Source: Orbilia blumenaviensis (Eukaryota > Ascomycota > Orbiliomycetes > Orbiliales > Orbiliaceae). From it: 64,000 nucleotides of DNA. Shown in pieces: positions 35,143 to 47,641 of this stretch. A program made the translations under genes and the position numbers. The first letter of the stretch is position 1. Each line of letters starts with the position of its first letter. The DNA lies in contig JAVHNS010000002.1 in assembly GCA_036872755.1 (NCBI GenBank), positions 4,092,001 to 4,156,000 of the forward strand, read 5' to 3'. The notes under the pieces were generated by a model that searched no databases, was not told the DNA's origin, and saw only the letters and a program-made list of their open reading frames with translations.

Positions 35143-38073
35143 ATGTTTCTTCGATTCCTTTACCCAGACGGTGTCGAGATCCAGAAGGAACTCACGAACT
35201 ATCCTTTCATCTACGACTCTGGCTTCAAGTATCATCGCGATCAAACTCCTCGTTTTGATACCAAGGCTATTACCGTGAGTACTCCTCAACCCTATCTTCG
35301 TAAACGGTACCGCGGGGTAGTTGACTAAAGACCATCGAGCCATCAGGAACATTGCGACCTTCTCTTAAATCACTTCTCAAAGGCGCTTGATAACGTTTCA
35401 AGCAAAGCTCCGCTCACCTACGAACGAGCCCACTTTACCAGTCATGAGAGCCCTCTTGTTCTTGCGGCTGCAGAGCGTAGCGAGCGACGGCTACTTGGCC
35501 ATGTCCTCAAGTTCATCGAAGCGAAGTACGCTGCTCATATCAAAATGCACCAGCATCAGTTCGACCATCTTCTCAGAAATGGCGCGACGGCGACTCTGAT
35601 AAAGCGGGCAATCGGATTGATGCCTTTGCCGTACATGTAAATTTGTCAAGATACTAGCGAGGTACAAGGCTTTTTTTCTAACATATCTTATAGTGATATT
35701 GCTCTCTTGCAATACTGTCATATGCTGTCTCCTCTGTCCTACGTGGACGACATAGCTAGGAATATTAATCGTATTCATGGTCAGGCTCACGTTAGATATG
35801 AGGACCCACTTCCAATTACAGCCGTTCCATTCCCGCTCACGAAGCTCCTGGGCCTTTATAGCGGGCAAGAGACGGAACCGAATAACAAAGCACTCAGTCC
35901 TAAGAACTACGACCTGGAGCCACTGAATGGGCGGCCTTACGAGCCAGATTACCTCCATTGGCCCAAAGGGGGGCCTGTGACCCCAGGACATACTCGACTC
36001 CTTGACGAGCTTCCCGAACGGATGGAATGCACCCTCTGCGCTCGGGATATTTATTTCACGAAAGACAAGGGAGAGACATGGTTCTCGTTTCTCGAAGGAG
36101 AACTCGTTCTATGCAGGTTCTGCGGATGCTCTAATTCCCTGTCAACGCTGAGGTGGATGTCCCTCCGGGACGATATGGTCTCTCTACATGCTGCGATAGA
36201 ATACTATCGTGAGCCAGAGGGCAAAAAACCACGAGAGTTTCCAGATACACCGGGACGATATTCACTTGGCCCATTCCACGGCATACATACTATCGATAGG
36301 GTCCTTAGGCACTCTATTAGCGAACATGGCTGGTCTAAGATATTGGAGATATTGAAGTATAAGTTAGGATACAAGGAAGACTGGGATGCGTTAATTAAAC
36401 TAGTCAAAGCCATTGACGCCGACCTCCCTTCTACGAACCTCCATGACCAAGTCATGCTATCGGAGTCTGGCACCTTCTGGCAGGATCTGGTTAGCAAGTA
36501 CCAATCGACTGTCAACATGATCACGACAGTTGACTTCGCAACTTCCCTTGCCAATCTACGCAACTTCGTCTCAAGTGTTAGGCACTTATACGAGATCTCG
36601 AAGGAAGAAGTACCGGAGCTTGCAAATGCAAGTCGTATGTCACAAACTCTCAATTACCTCAAGCCAGCTAAGAAGGAAGAGAGTATCCCTAACCCTCTCC
36701 CTCAAGGAAGTGGGCTCAAATATGAACGGTTCATGAAGCTCAAAGCGAAATACCCAGACAAGCCCCTCCTCCCTACGATCGCGATTGAACTGATCTGGCG
36801 TACCCATCTCCTTTACCCAGCATACTACCATCACTGGTGTCTCCAAAACCTCAGCTGTCAAATCGACCACACTTTCGATAAACCCGAAGAATATTCCCTA
36901 GAGCGTCTCACCGAACGCTATGAGATCACTACCCATTTCTGGTGGAAGGAATATTCTGAAGAATATGTCCCACCGACAACTGACTGGACCCAGCACTTCA
37001 CGACCTCAAACCGATACTCAACTAACATTATCCCCCGCTCCAGTCGCAAAAACCTTACCACCGTCGAGGAGGAGCGTACAAAGCGCCCATATTGGGCATG
37101 GGACCATTCTCCTGCCGTCCACCTGCTCGACTCAGTCGAACAATCCGAACTCTATCACACACTTTTCCAAACCCCTCTCCACCGCCTGCTAATAACCACC
37201 AAGCTCGTCGCAGATGCATACGCTGCACTTGCCCCAAAACAAACCCCTAACGTATCCCCAGCCTCGGACCCAAAAATCTCCCCCATAAACGCCTATCTCG
37301 ACCTTCACTGGGATGAAACCTTCGAATCCTACCTAATTCTAATAAGAACCCAACCCCACCTAGCTGACCTCTTCACCGACCAAATAAACCTTACGATCCT
37401 ATGCATCGACATCCTCTTTTCCTACATAGCCTCCCCACCAACAGAAATAGCCCACATCTTCCAACCCCGCGACGTAGAAAGTGACAGCATCGAACTCCTC
37501 TACCATAAGCGTCTGTTGATGTGGATCTGCATCCGTCACTCGCCACTCCTCAAACCGGGTCCCGGTAGACGAAATATCATCCTGTCGTTGATGAAATCGC
37601 TCCACGTCACTGAGAAAATGAAGTTCAGAGTAGAAATTTCACCGGCAGATATGGCTGCTGCAAGAGCTATCGATTTCCTTGAAACGCATTATTTGGGTGT
37701 TATTCACCAGATAGTCGGGATGTGTGATCCCTTGATCGCGGATTATGTCCCTAGTTTGTCTGACCCTACCGGGGAGTCAGCAGTATCCGAGAGAACCTCT
37801 GAGATGGGGAGTTCGCGGTCTCGTAGTAGCAAGGGAAGGACTTATTCCCCGGGACCCAAGGATGGGAAGGGGATGCGCCCGTTCCATGACCCTGTCGAAG
37901 AGGAGCAAACGAGAATAGCACTAGGACCGAATCATTACATCCGTTTATTTAGAAACAGCAACGAGTATGGGTTCTGGACATTGAAGAACTGGGGCCTTGC
38001 TGGACATGGGATTCGAGATGCGTTCAAGAAGGATAAGAAGAATAAGGTCTCCGAAAGAAAGAAGTATTCCTGA
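35143..38073 (+). CDS. GRDP-like (DUF1399, glycine-rich domain-like) protein (3 exons)
   Basis: Exons 35143-35274, 35347-35636 and 35694-38073 give 933 residues. The best-conserved block is LLPTIAIELIWRTHLLYP followed by AYYHHWC (about residues 500-525). It matches the DUF1399/GRDP signature of a hydrophobic strand followed by W-H-T-H-x-L-x-P-x-x-Y, but the first histidine is arginine here. About 240 residues earlier lies a probable zinc ribbon: CTLCARDIYF, then CRFCGCSN about 30 residues later. The N-terminal part is helical, and a duplicated DUF1399-like half may follow near LDLHWDETFESYLILIRTQP. The C-terminus is Ser/Arg-rich and then basic. Plant GRDPs act in stress and development; fungal relatives are uncharacterised. 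Function is not assigned. Confidence 0.75.
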
Positions 38074-38263
38074 AGTGGCTTCCATCCCTCGTTTTTCCCG
38101 TTGCATTTGCGTTTATTGTACGAACTCTATGAATTAAAACAAGAGCTAAGAGTAGCGTCTTGAGTATCTGCTCCAAGCTAATGACGACCAATTACTAATT
38201 TTTCTCGGCGATGAGGATACCCCAGCTACGAATATAGAACGAAAAGCTTAACAACAAAATCTC

Positions 38264-39817
38264 CTATTCTTGTTTCCTTTTCTCATCCCAGATTTGCTTC
38301 AGCTTCGCAATCCCAAATTTTGTCATCATGAACGAATCCTACATGTGAATGTACAATTAATAAGAATAATCCCTCTCTCGTAACAAAAGTGGTATGCAGT
38401 AACTTCCTTCTATGAAAAAAAAAAAAAAAAAAAGGCGTAAAACAAGAGAAGAGGGGCCGAAGACTTACGAAAATCCATCTAGGGAAAAATGTATTCAGTG
38501 CCCACGCCCTTCCCGCGAAGTACCCCTCCCAGATCCAAGACCTCGTATGTCGCTTCGTCAACTGGGCAACCACGTCCCTTGCGTATTTTTCCGGAGATAT
38601 CGAGTTGTCTAAAATCAATCGATAGCTTTAGCCTGTCGTCGGTAGTAGGTAACGGATTGGGATATATTCTGGATATTATAGTAGGCACTTACTCTGCGAA
38701 TACTGCACCCTCATTGTAAAAAAATCCTTAATAGGCAGATAATACGAATCTAACCCCTTCTTTAGACCCCATAAACCTAGTAAAGAGAGCCAGACAAAAG
38801 CGATGGGAAGTATACTACATACCACTCGGCAGCTCCCTAGGTACCCTCGCTAACTGCGTCCTAACGCCTCCAGTAACCACATTAATCACCTCAACCCCAA
38901 ATGCCTTCATCTCCACCCTCAAAGTATTGCAATAAGCGTGAATGGCCGCCTTGCTGGCTCCGTAACTAGCCCCAAATGCATAAGGCATTATACCAGCCAA
39001 GCTACCAATCATAACTATTTTCCCACGGGCGTTGATGAGGAGTGGTGCAAAGGCTTGGGTCACGGCCATCACTCCGAAGACATTTGTTTCAAACATCTCT
39101 CGGACTTCGGAGATAGAGAGGTCGAGTGCTGGCATTGTGTAATTTCGGCCTCTGGATGTGTATAGAAATCGTAATAATGACTGATTAGTTCGGACCTAGC
39201 GATATCAAATTTACTGGTAGAGATAAATATCAAGTTACGCACGCATTGTTGATGAGAATGTCGAGCTTTCCGTTGGCAAGAGATTCGACTTGGGATTTAC
39301 AAGCAGCGATGGAATCTGGTTTTGTAACATCGAGGGACAGCAGTTCAATACCGAGCTTGGAGAGGGGCTCGAGGGTTTCGGGACGTCTTGCTGTCGCGAA
39401 GACTCTGTAGCCTGTGTATACTCATCTTAGCATCCATATGTATTTTTCTATAAGATAGCCATCGAAATAAAATAAATATACATAGCCCTTTCTCTAATTG
39501 TTTTTTCTTTTTTTGTTTTTAAATAAGAGGACCGGGAAAGCCTGGATAAATCTTCGCCGTCGGCGAGCCAGAGCGAGCGAGGTTACACAGAAACACCTAT
39601 GTGTTGAAAACGTTGTAACTTCTCACTACCAAAAACAGGCCACAGCCAGAAGAAGGTACATTGTAATCCGTGCCCATGCGTCGGGGCCCCCCGTGGGAGG
39701 ATATAATTTGAGTCTTTTATTACCTTTCTGATGGAACTCCTGCGCCAGACACCCACCGATTCCACCGACACCTGCACCGGTGATTAGGACTGTCTTTCGG
39801 GTATCCTGTTCTGCCAT
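38264..39817 (-). CDS. Ayr1-like 1-acyldihydroxyacetone-phosphate reductase, SDR family (6 exons)
   Basis: SDR related to yeast Ayr1, which reduces 1-acyl-DHAP to lysophosphatidate with NADPH at lipid droplets and ER in phospholipid and triacylglycerol synthesis. Exons in gene order are 39724-39817, 39243-39411, 38823-39151, 38693-38776, 38469-38608 and 38264-38338. They give 296 residues, almost the length of Ayr1 (297). Motifs are VLITGAGVGGIG (cofactor loop, with Val-Gly where Ser-Ser is usual), VFATARRPE (NADPH-type Arg), LDILINNAG, catalytic Ser in IVMIGSLAG and YGASKAAIHAY (Tyr/Lys pair). The subgroup's tail follows: YYLPIKDFF, then PEKYARDVV and SWIWEGYFAGRAW, probably the membrane-associating segment. 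The last intron (38339-38468) contains an A19 tract on the plus strand. I chose the ATG at 39817 by family length. Confidence 0.88.
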
Positions 39818-40567
39818 GGTTTGATTTCGGGATGTTGCTTGCTGGGAATTTTCAAAGAGAGGGGAAGAGGCAGGTTTTAGCGAAGCGACTCTGAATAACA
39901 CAATGCAACGGGTCTAGAAATTAAGTAACAGTCTAGTCTCGGTCTTAGTAACGGTCCTGTTCGAACGACCTCTCAGTTTTCAGGTATTTAAGTACTTCAG
40001 TAAATCTCGGGTTTGAAGGTATTTGATTTTTGTAATAAATGTTTTACAAACTATGCTATTATATATGTGGTCCACAGCGTCTGAAACCGAGACTAGCTAT
40101 TATGCTACCGCTAATGACCAGAAATTTTGACCTTGAATCAAACCTGAAGACGAAAATCCAATCCACAGTCCCGCATAGTCTAATGCACGAGGCACCACGT
40201 TTCGCCAGCAATTACAAAAAGCCAAGTCAATGGCCAAAACAAATAGCTTGCCGAGGGTATTAGGTATCAATCTCGTTTCATACCATAAGCTTACTGAAAA
40301 AAAGATGTCATGAATGTCATATCAATAAGTTTATATAATTATTTATATATCTATATACAAAAGTAGAGGTCTCTCCACTCCGAAGTCCAATAAAAAGGCC
40401 ACAAGACCCCTTTATTTTCTCGTAATGATCATTAACAAAATCGAAACCAAAAGCTAATTATTGCTCAATCTGGGAAGTAAAATCCTCGTCTACCAGCCTC
40501 TAAAAGAAAGAAAAAACTAAAGTTGGAAACACAAAGGACAGGGAAGGATCGTTAATGATAACTAAAT
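39818..40567. other. intergenic spacer
   Basis: Upstream region of the Ayr1-like gene and 3' flank of the alkaline phosphatase gene, both on the minus strand. It is AT-rich with a TATATA stretch at 40340-40360. No gene or RNA feature is recognised. Confidence 0.5.
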
Positions 40568-42666
40568 CTAGTTACCAATGGGGTCCTGTCCTTTTCCATG
40601 CGCTGTCCTGCTGAGACCCAAGCAGTTGGCCATGTTGAAGAAGATGTCGATGTTATTCTGGACACCTCCAAACAACTCCTGACATGGGCCCATAGCAAAG
40701 ACCGGGACATCGGTGAGCGAGTGAACACCCTGGGACTGATCGGTTGGGAGGGTACCATTGACGACGAAACCGCCTGGCTGGCCGTCATTGGCATTGGCAT
40801 AGTAGTCGTTGCTGGCACGGCCGGGGGTGTTTGTGGTAGGCAGACGAGGGCCGTGCTCGTGAACCCTGTAGTTTTCACGACGATCAGTTGAAGCGGCGGT
40901 ACCGGCGAAGAGAGCATAACGGGGGGTCCAGTTGGTAGGGAAGTGCGAGCCTTCAGAGTAGGTAAGATCGCCAGTGTTGATGTACTCGGAAAGACCGGAT
41001 TGTTCATAAACACCGATGGCGTTACGCTTCTTACGCTGGTCCTGTTGAGCATCCATGTATTTTGTATCAACGGAACCCATGACGTCGAAACCGTGACCGT
41101 GATCAGCAGTGACGACAATAAGGGTTTTGGAGAGCTCGCCAAGAGACTTGAGCTTTTCAATTGAGGCCTTGATAGTGTCGTCGAGCTCGAGGAGGTCACC
41201 AAGAGCACGGTCGTAGTCGAGAAGATGCATCATCTTATCAATGGAGGCAGCTTCAGACATGAGGAACCAACCCTGGGAAGAGTGGCGCTTATCAGCCTTG
41301 GAGCGGGTGTGGAGGATATCAATGGCCTTGAGGGTCATTTCCTTGAGACCGGGCTGGTCAGTAGCATCACCCCTGTTGCCAGACGGGTGATTGCCTTGTT
41401 TCTCAAGGTTTTCCTTCCAAACGTTGCGGTCAAGCCACTTTGACATGTGGGAGACAGAGAAGATACCAAGGGCACGCTCAGTGTTGGGGGCGGTCTGAAG
41501 GGAGGTATTGTTTAAGTAGACTCCGTATCCTGCATTGGAGAATTCTTTGTAGTAGTCCTTGCCTTGGTAGGACCTGGAACCGGGGTAGAACTGTTCGGCA
41601 CCACCACCGAAGAGAACGTCTGGACCATCCCAGTCAACCCAAGTATAGTTGGGAGTACCGTGAATGAAGGAGTCGACACAGTATCCAGCTTGGTTACGAT
41701 CACGGGTATGGGCAGTCAAACCAGCTGGGGTGGCGTCGGCAACGGCAGCGGTACTGACGATACCAACATGGCCACGGTAGACACGGTAGAAGAGTTCAAC
41801 AATAGACTCGATCTTCGGGTCATCAAAGAGACTAGGGCTGGAGTCAGAATATGATCCAAGAGCATTGACAGTGGTCTTATGTCCAGTGTATAATGCAGTG
41901 GCAGAGTTGGCAGAGTCGGTCATGAAAGTATCAACGGAGTGGGTCATAGCGTGGCCGAGGACTGGGAAGCTGTCCATGGCCATCTTGGACAGATACTTTC
42001 CGTTCTTGGACTTGTGTCCAATGAGACGGGCAGCAGTGATCATATTGGTGGTCATTCCGTCTCCAATGAAGAAGAGGATGTTCCTGGTCTTCCTGACCTC
42101 TTCCATCTTACGGACGGTCCAGATAGCGGTGGTGGTCTTGCCATCGTACTTGAGGGTGGCCTTGTATTCACCCGCCTCATCAAGGTAGACCTTTCGGTAA
42201 GCCTTAGAGGCGACGTTGACAATAGATGGTTTGCCAGCATCACGGGCAAAGTAATCCTCGAACCATCCGAAGGACCACTTCTCGATCTTTGGTTCCGCAA
42301 TCTTGAACCACTTGGATGCAGAAAGGATACCACGGTGGCCGCCAACTCGCTCAATGGTGAACTCAAACTTTTCGTCTGGGTTTGGGTTTCCGGTAGCCTC
42401 AGATCCGTTAACTGGGGCGTGGACTTCGAGACGGATATCGAATCGCTGGCCAGCAAGGAAATCAGCCCTGAAAGTTACATAATTGTTAGTTAAGCTGTCT
42501 ACAACACCGATTGAGCGGCCCAAAGGAAGAAAGGAAAGCGGCCTTACTGATCTGGAGGAAGAATACATCCAAGATCTGGACAAGCACCCAGGCGCTGGAA
42601 GGACTGAGCTGAGACGAGGCTGATAAAGACCGCGAACGCGGCAATTGGCTTGGAAAGCACAACCAT
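40568..42666 (-). CDS. Secreted alkaline phosphatase (2 exons)
   Basis: Alkaline phosphatase superfamily (PF00245) phosphomonoesterase releasing phosphate from organic esters, probably secreted. Exon 1 (42548-42666) encodes a signal peptide (MVVLSKPIAAFAVFISLVSA) and a Cys-containing start. Exon 2 (40568-42467) completes 672 residues after an 80-base intron. An N-terminal domain of about 150 residues precedes the catalytic core. Core motifs are ILFFIGDGM (metal Asp), VDTFMTDSANSATAL (nucleophile Ser in DSA), the STAAVADATPAGLTAHT block, MSEAASIDKMMH (Glu/Asp/His ligands), VVTADHGHG (Asp-His ligands) and the late VHSLTDVPVFAMGP segment, where the usual H-T-x-x-D-V-P-V ligand His aligns with VHS. 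No C-terminal membrane anchor is visible. This length and N-terminal extension resemble secreted phosphatases more than yeast vacuolar Pho8. Confidence 0.92.
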
Positions 42667-45600
42667 TTTGTATGATGAAAAGACTACTATGAAATTACAA
42701 AGAACCCCGAGACCTCTAACTTTTTTCTAGAATATAAAAGAGAGACTAGACCGTCGCTGTCGCGATTGATGATCTATGAAAGGGGAGAGAGAATGGGGCA
42801 GATAGAACAGCAGATACCCATGATTTTATATCTTCTCCGAACCTCTTTCTCTCAACGTGCCGACAATGACAGCCCATTGGCATGTCTCCCTCGGTCTGGA
42901 AGACCGCATTGCAGCTGGGGAAGGGTGTACAGGCTTTGGTGTAGCGTATAGCCCTTGCCTTGTAGAGTAGTGAGACACTTACAAGCAGACAGGATCGCCA
43001 TATCGAAGCTGGTCGAGCCTGACAAGCAGGACAAGCATACTCGCCTGCCTTTTCCTTCACAACGTCATTTGCAGGGACGTACACACATGCAGTACCGGGA
43101 GCGGGAGAGCCCTATCATTCGCACTCTAAGCATTCTATCTGCATTCTCTGTGTATGTGCGTGGATGGGTGCATTATTGGCTTTGTGGCTCGCTTGTTAAC
43201 TGAACCGGGAAAGTAAAACTGCGACCCAGTTTAGGCAACTGCTTTTCGCCCGCAGGCGACTGTGATAACAGGCATGAACCGGACGTCGCGGACTGGGGAA
43301 ATGAGCGGTGGGAGCGAGAAGCGTATGTCTTGAATTAAGGTGCGGTCGCCGCGCGTGGGTGTATGTGGGCAGGCGATTGGCTCGTTCTCGGCACGTCCCT
43401 GCCCTTGTTTCGCTTTTTTCGATATGTCGAAAAGCTAAAACGCAGGTCCGAATCATGCATCCCACGCCCCTCAAAGGTCTCTTCTGGATTCTTGTTTGAT
43501 GCAGAATGCTCGAAATATCTTCCTCAAGTACCTCAATGAGTTACACAAGGTTGTAATGGCGTCTTTGGCCCTCTTGGTTTTTTTTAGTCGGCCCTAATTA
43601 GCTCTTTCTTCCTCATGCCCGGCGCCTTGCATGTGGCGTTCGTAACCAGCATATCGATATGTATTGCTATACCATGTCGGTTGGGACTTTCGAGGAATGA
43701 GAGGCCCTGAATTGAGCATGCCATGGCCTTCTTGTCACGCTGCTTGGCGTAAAATCCGAGTTTATAAAGAAGGAGCGTCATGACGATAGAGATTGACGAA
43801 GCGGCAGAGTTACCTATTTCTGTCAAGTTCGATATGTAACTCCCAGCTGCAGGATCTTGTTGGCTGGGGAAGCTCCGAGCAAACTGAAAGTCGCCGTTGG
43901 CTCCACGTTGATTTGAGAGTCCGAAGCATAAGCAGAGGAACGTGGGGAGCATATCTATTACCCTCGTCAATTGGGACACTTTGGGGGTTGATCCTCAAGC
44001 TTCACAACTTGCCTGGACCATGACCTTGGACTTGGGCCGATGATTGGCTGACTACCATGAGATTCAAGCTTTTTTTTTTTTTTTTTTTTTTGTCCAGAGA
44101 CACAGCCATCGAGCATTTCGAGGGTATATTATGAGATCGATCTCTGTTTGATCCGGTGTCGGTGGGTTTGCAAGCCAAACTAGGTAGATGGACCGGTATA
44201 TGACTTGACACGACGTTGTAATGCATTCACTACCAATGACAAAGCGCCGGAGAAGAGGTCTCAATTGTCTGCCTGATAGATTAGCCGTTGACTCCGCTCG
44301 ATATGTCCAGCCTTTAAACTTCGTTTCCTTTTTTGCATGGATCGAGAAGGCAACTGGCATGAGAGCCCCCGTCTAGTGATTGCCCAAAGCCTTGCTGGGT
44401 GCTTCGCTCTTCTCGCAATTGAGTAAGTGAGTACCTAGTACTACATGTAGCAGCAGAGTACATAGGCACTTACATTTAATATTTATTTGACTGAAGCAAA
44501 GCATTATAACATTATAATGTTAACGCAAGCTTGATTGCTAAATCTATTCATAGCCTCAACTGTAAGCAATATGATTCGCAATGATACCGAGAGCCGAAAA
44601 CCACGCAATTGCTCGTGGAAGCAGCTCCAAGAGGGAGGAATGTTCGTTCGAGTTCCTGCAGCAGCTGCCGACAATCCGACACCTTCAGGAATGGGTCGAT
44701 GCCGTACCACCTTCTAAAATCAACTTGGCAAGGTCCATGTGCACCGCTTTCAGGATTGATATTCCCAATTGCAGTATGTGCTGAGTTCTGGGGTCCACAG
44801 CTATCGATCGGTTATCGTGCCATGATACATATGCCACTAAGCACATGTATCGAACAATCGTTAACAATGGTGTCGAAAATTTTTTCAGAGACAGGCATAC
44901 CATGCTAAACATTAAATTAGACCCAGGAGATAGATCTGACGGAGGTGTAGTTTGGTTTGCAGATGAAGGCTAAGCAGTTGCCCAAAGCGGTAGCAGGCTC
45001 GAAAGAGTGTGAGACAAAGTCGGTGTTCTCCACTGGCGCACCTGCCAATGCGTCTTCCAAGCGACACCAAGAGATGGAGGCATGAAATAGATCACAAGAA
45101 AATGCTTGATCCCAGACAGCCGCCATTGAACTGCCCATTGTTTCGGCTCGGGACGACGTATGAATCAATCGAGAAGGTCCGATAGGTGCCGATATCCTAT
45201 CACAAAGCCGTTCTAGAGCCCGTGGCCCCCAAGACCTGTGGTTTTGAACTATCACTCAGTAGCTTTGAAATCTGACAGCTTGAGCTTGAGGTTCGACAAG
45301 GTCGCAACACATGGGGCAACACAACCATGGTTGAGCAGGACGGACGCACCCCACAGACGAGATCAAGATAGAACCCACAACCATGGCCGGGTAATAATAT
45401 TCTATGTTCCCCACGATGCACCAGACATCTGACATGGAAGTAAGTACCTAGGTAGCTACCTAAGTACCAAGTAGAAGTAGTATGTGCTACCACAGTGTCG
45501 AATATAGTAGGCATGTGCATGTGTCACAAAAAGTCGACCGGGGGGGCAAGGGCTTTACCTAGCTATATATATATTACTGACTGAAGTATATAAGTGCCGC

Positions 45601-46290
45601 TTGCGTCGCACCCGCCAATTTTCCGAAGGCTTTGGCCAATTTTTCGAACCTCCTTGAATATCATCTTTCCGTCCCTCTGTCTCTCCCTCTCTATTCTTAT
45701 TCATCCATCCACCTATTAGATGCACTAGTGGTGGTTATCAATGGTTATCAATGGCCATTCCTCGCGGTTGCGGTTGTTGTTGCTGTTACCGAATTACCCA
45801 AACCGTTCCGCTAGAACTGTTGGAACCATTCCTCACCCGCCATTGCATCCCCAGAATTCACAAAAAAATACGTCAAAGCCGTCCCCAACGAGAATGAAAA
45901 CTAACTAACTACTAAGAAAGCAGCAAGACAGCCCGGTAGACGGAACATGCCAAAGAGCCGAATGAAGACGGCGCAACCCGCGGATGACAATAAGATTGCG
46001 CGGGGAACGCAGAGACCTAATTTTCTAACCAATTTTGATCCCAGGAGCGTTCATTATGACGACTGACGCGGGCCGCGTCAGTGTCATGACGTATTTTCCA
46101 CCCGTGTTATATTAAGCTATATAAGCAACACAGCTTCCCCAACAACTGTAAACCTCCTGTCCAGGGGACTTTTTGTAATAAATAAGTACTATTTAATGTA
46201 TGCGTCTTCAACTTTTTGATCGAAGACATTTTCATTGCAAAAATAACCAAAAACATCCAACAGGACAGAAGCCAAATTAAAATAATAATA
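42667..46290. other. 3.6-kb divergent intergenic region
   Basis: The region between two divergent genes holds probable promoters on both sides, including a CT-rich block near 45660-45720. It also has a T22 run (44070-44091), TACCTAGGTA-type palindromes (45441-45470) and two weak open frames listed separately. No RNA gene is recognised. Confidence 0.5.
43584..43952 (-). CDS. Possible small protein with signal-like N-terminus, unsupported
   Basis: An open frame of about 122 residues from the ATG at 43952. It starts MLPTFLCLCFGLS, a short hydrophobic stretch that could be a weak signal. Two potential N-glycosylation sites (SNLTE, TNATC) and a second hydrophobic patch (SSISIVMTLLLYKLGF) follow. 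The tail is basic. I recognise no family. It could be a small secreted or membrane protein, one exon of a larger gene, or chance. It is the most coding-like frame in this spacer. Confidence 0.2.
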   Translation of the reverse strand: MLPTFLCLCFGLSNQRGANGDFQFARSFPSQQDPAAGSYISNLTEIGNSAASSISIVMTLLLYKLGFYAKQRDKKAMACSIQGLSFLESPNRHGIAIHIDMLVTNATCKAPGMRKKELIRAD

Positions 46291-47641
46291 ATGGAGAGAT
46301 ACACTGACGAGAAAGACCCGGAGGCCGTGTACCTCATCGAAGAAGAAGTCGAGATTCGACAACCGAAGCCGAAGCGTCCGTTTTGGCGACGATGCCTCAG
46401 GTTCGGTCTCGCTCTGGTCGGTCTTTGGATGGTATTCGGTGCATTTGAACCTGTGTTCCGCCGTGGATTTGGCTGTCACGTAAGTAATCCAATTCCCTCT
46501 GTATATCATAAACTCCTGCTATTTGGATATTGGACACACCTTCCGGATATCATGTATCATAAGATGCAACAAATTGGGAAAGGCCTCAGAAGGTTGCTAA
46601 AGGTGCTAATATTGATATATCTAATTACAGAGACATCGTCGTCCACACGACATAATCCCACCGCCTGAAGATATGCCACAGCCAAACATGGATATCGACT
46701 TCGTCGCTGAAAATCCTACTAAGAAGGTCCCAGTCGAGCATTTCACCTTTGACGCCTCTCTGAAAAACTTCTACATCAAACAGGAGTCCTTCCACAAACC
46801 ATCCCGTGTACATGTAGTCGGAAATCTCATCGTTCATGCTTGTGACAAAGCCGATAACATCTCTGCACATTTCAAATTCGAGGTTTCGGACTCCTCGCTC
46901 CGAAAGGAACTTGTTATCCAACCTGCTAAGGACGGTATTTCGTTCAAGCTTGATCCATTCTCACCCGTTTCCACCGGAAAGGTCAACGCCACCGTCTTCC
47001 TTGTCATCCCAAAGAAGAAGGACTACGATCTTGATACTCTCCGCGTCAGCACTATTCAACTACCCATCTGGATCAAAAACTCCTTCACCACGAAGGTGAA
47101 TACTACTTCCTTCTCTACCGTTTCTGGTACGATCACTTCTTTTGGAAAATCATCGGACGAGAACGCACTGGACATCAACAATCTTCGCGTTCACACCGTC
47201 TCTGGTAACATCGCTGGTGAATTCCCACTCAACCACGCCCTGGACTTGGAAACCACAAATGGAGATATCGTTGCAGACATCGTTTCTTCCGACCTTCGTG
47301 AGCAAATCGGTTGGCTGAAGACATCATCCGTCAAAGGTGACCACAAAATCAAGTTTGCCAGCCGACTCAACCCTCGTCCACTCTACTCCAAGCATAAGTC
47401 CGTCAGCGGTGATATCTCGGTTCTTTACCCTGAAGACTGGCAAGGTGGATTGAAGCTTAAGACTACTAGCGGACACATTGAAGTCGACGGTAAGGGCACT
47501 AAAGTTGTCAAGAAGGATAAGAGTTTGGTTGGAAGATTCTGGAAGGTTATTAAGGGTGACGGTAAGAGCAGGGGCTCTATCGCTACTGTCAGCGGCAAGA
47601 TCGATGTCTTTGTCGGTGAAAAAGATGATAAGGAAGATTAG
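46291..47641 (+). CDS. Membrane-anchored DUF4097-like beta-helix protein (2 exons)
   Basis: Exon 1 (46291-46479) and exon 2 (46631-47641) are joined across a 151-base GT-AG intron and encode 399 residues. The N-terminus is acidic, then basic (QPKPKRPFWRR), followed by one helix (CLRFGLALVGLWMVFGAF) that should anchor it as a type II protein. The remainder is built of short beta-rich repeats with the alternating pattern seen in DUF4097-type adhesin-like folds: FSTVSGTITSF, LRVHTVSGNIAGEF, LETTNGDIVADI, HKSVSGDISVLY, LKTTSGHIEVDG and IATVSGKIDVFV. Each unit is about 25-45 residues with S-G-x-I at its heart. Similar uncharacterised proteins are common in ascomycetes. Function is unknown; a surface or lumenal role is inferred. 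Confidence 0.75.

Noticed and set aside
40598..42493. Long plus-strand frames antisense to the alkaline phosphatase gene
   Set aside because: They are shadows of the strong minus-strand coding sequence and carry no domain.
44917..45255. 112-codon minus-strand frame
   Set aside because: Its first codon is GTG, and the first ATG leaves only about 75 residues with no domain or splice support.
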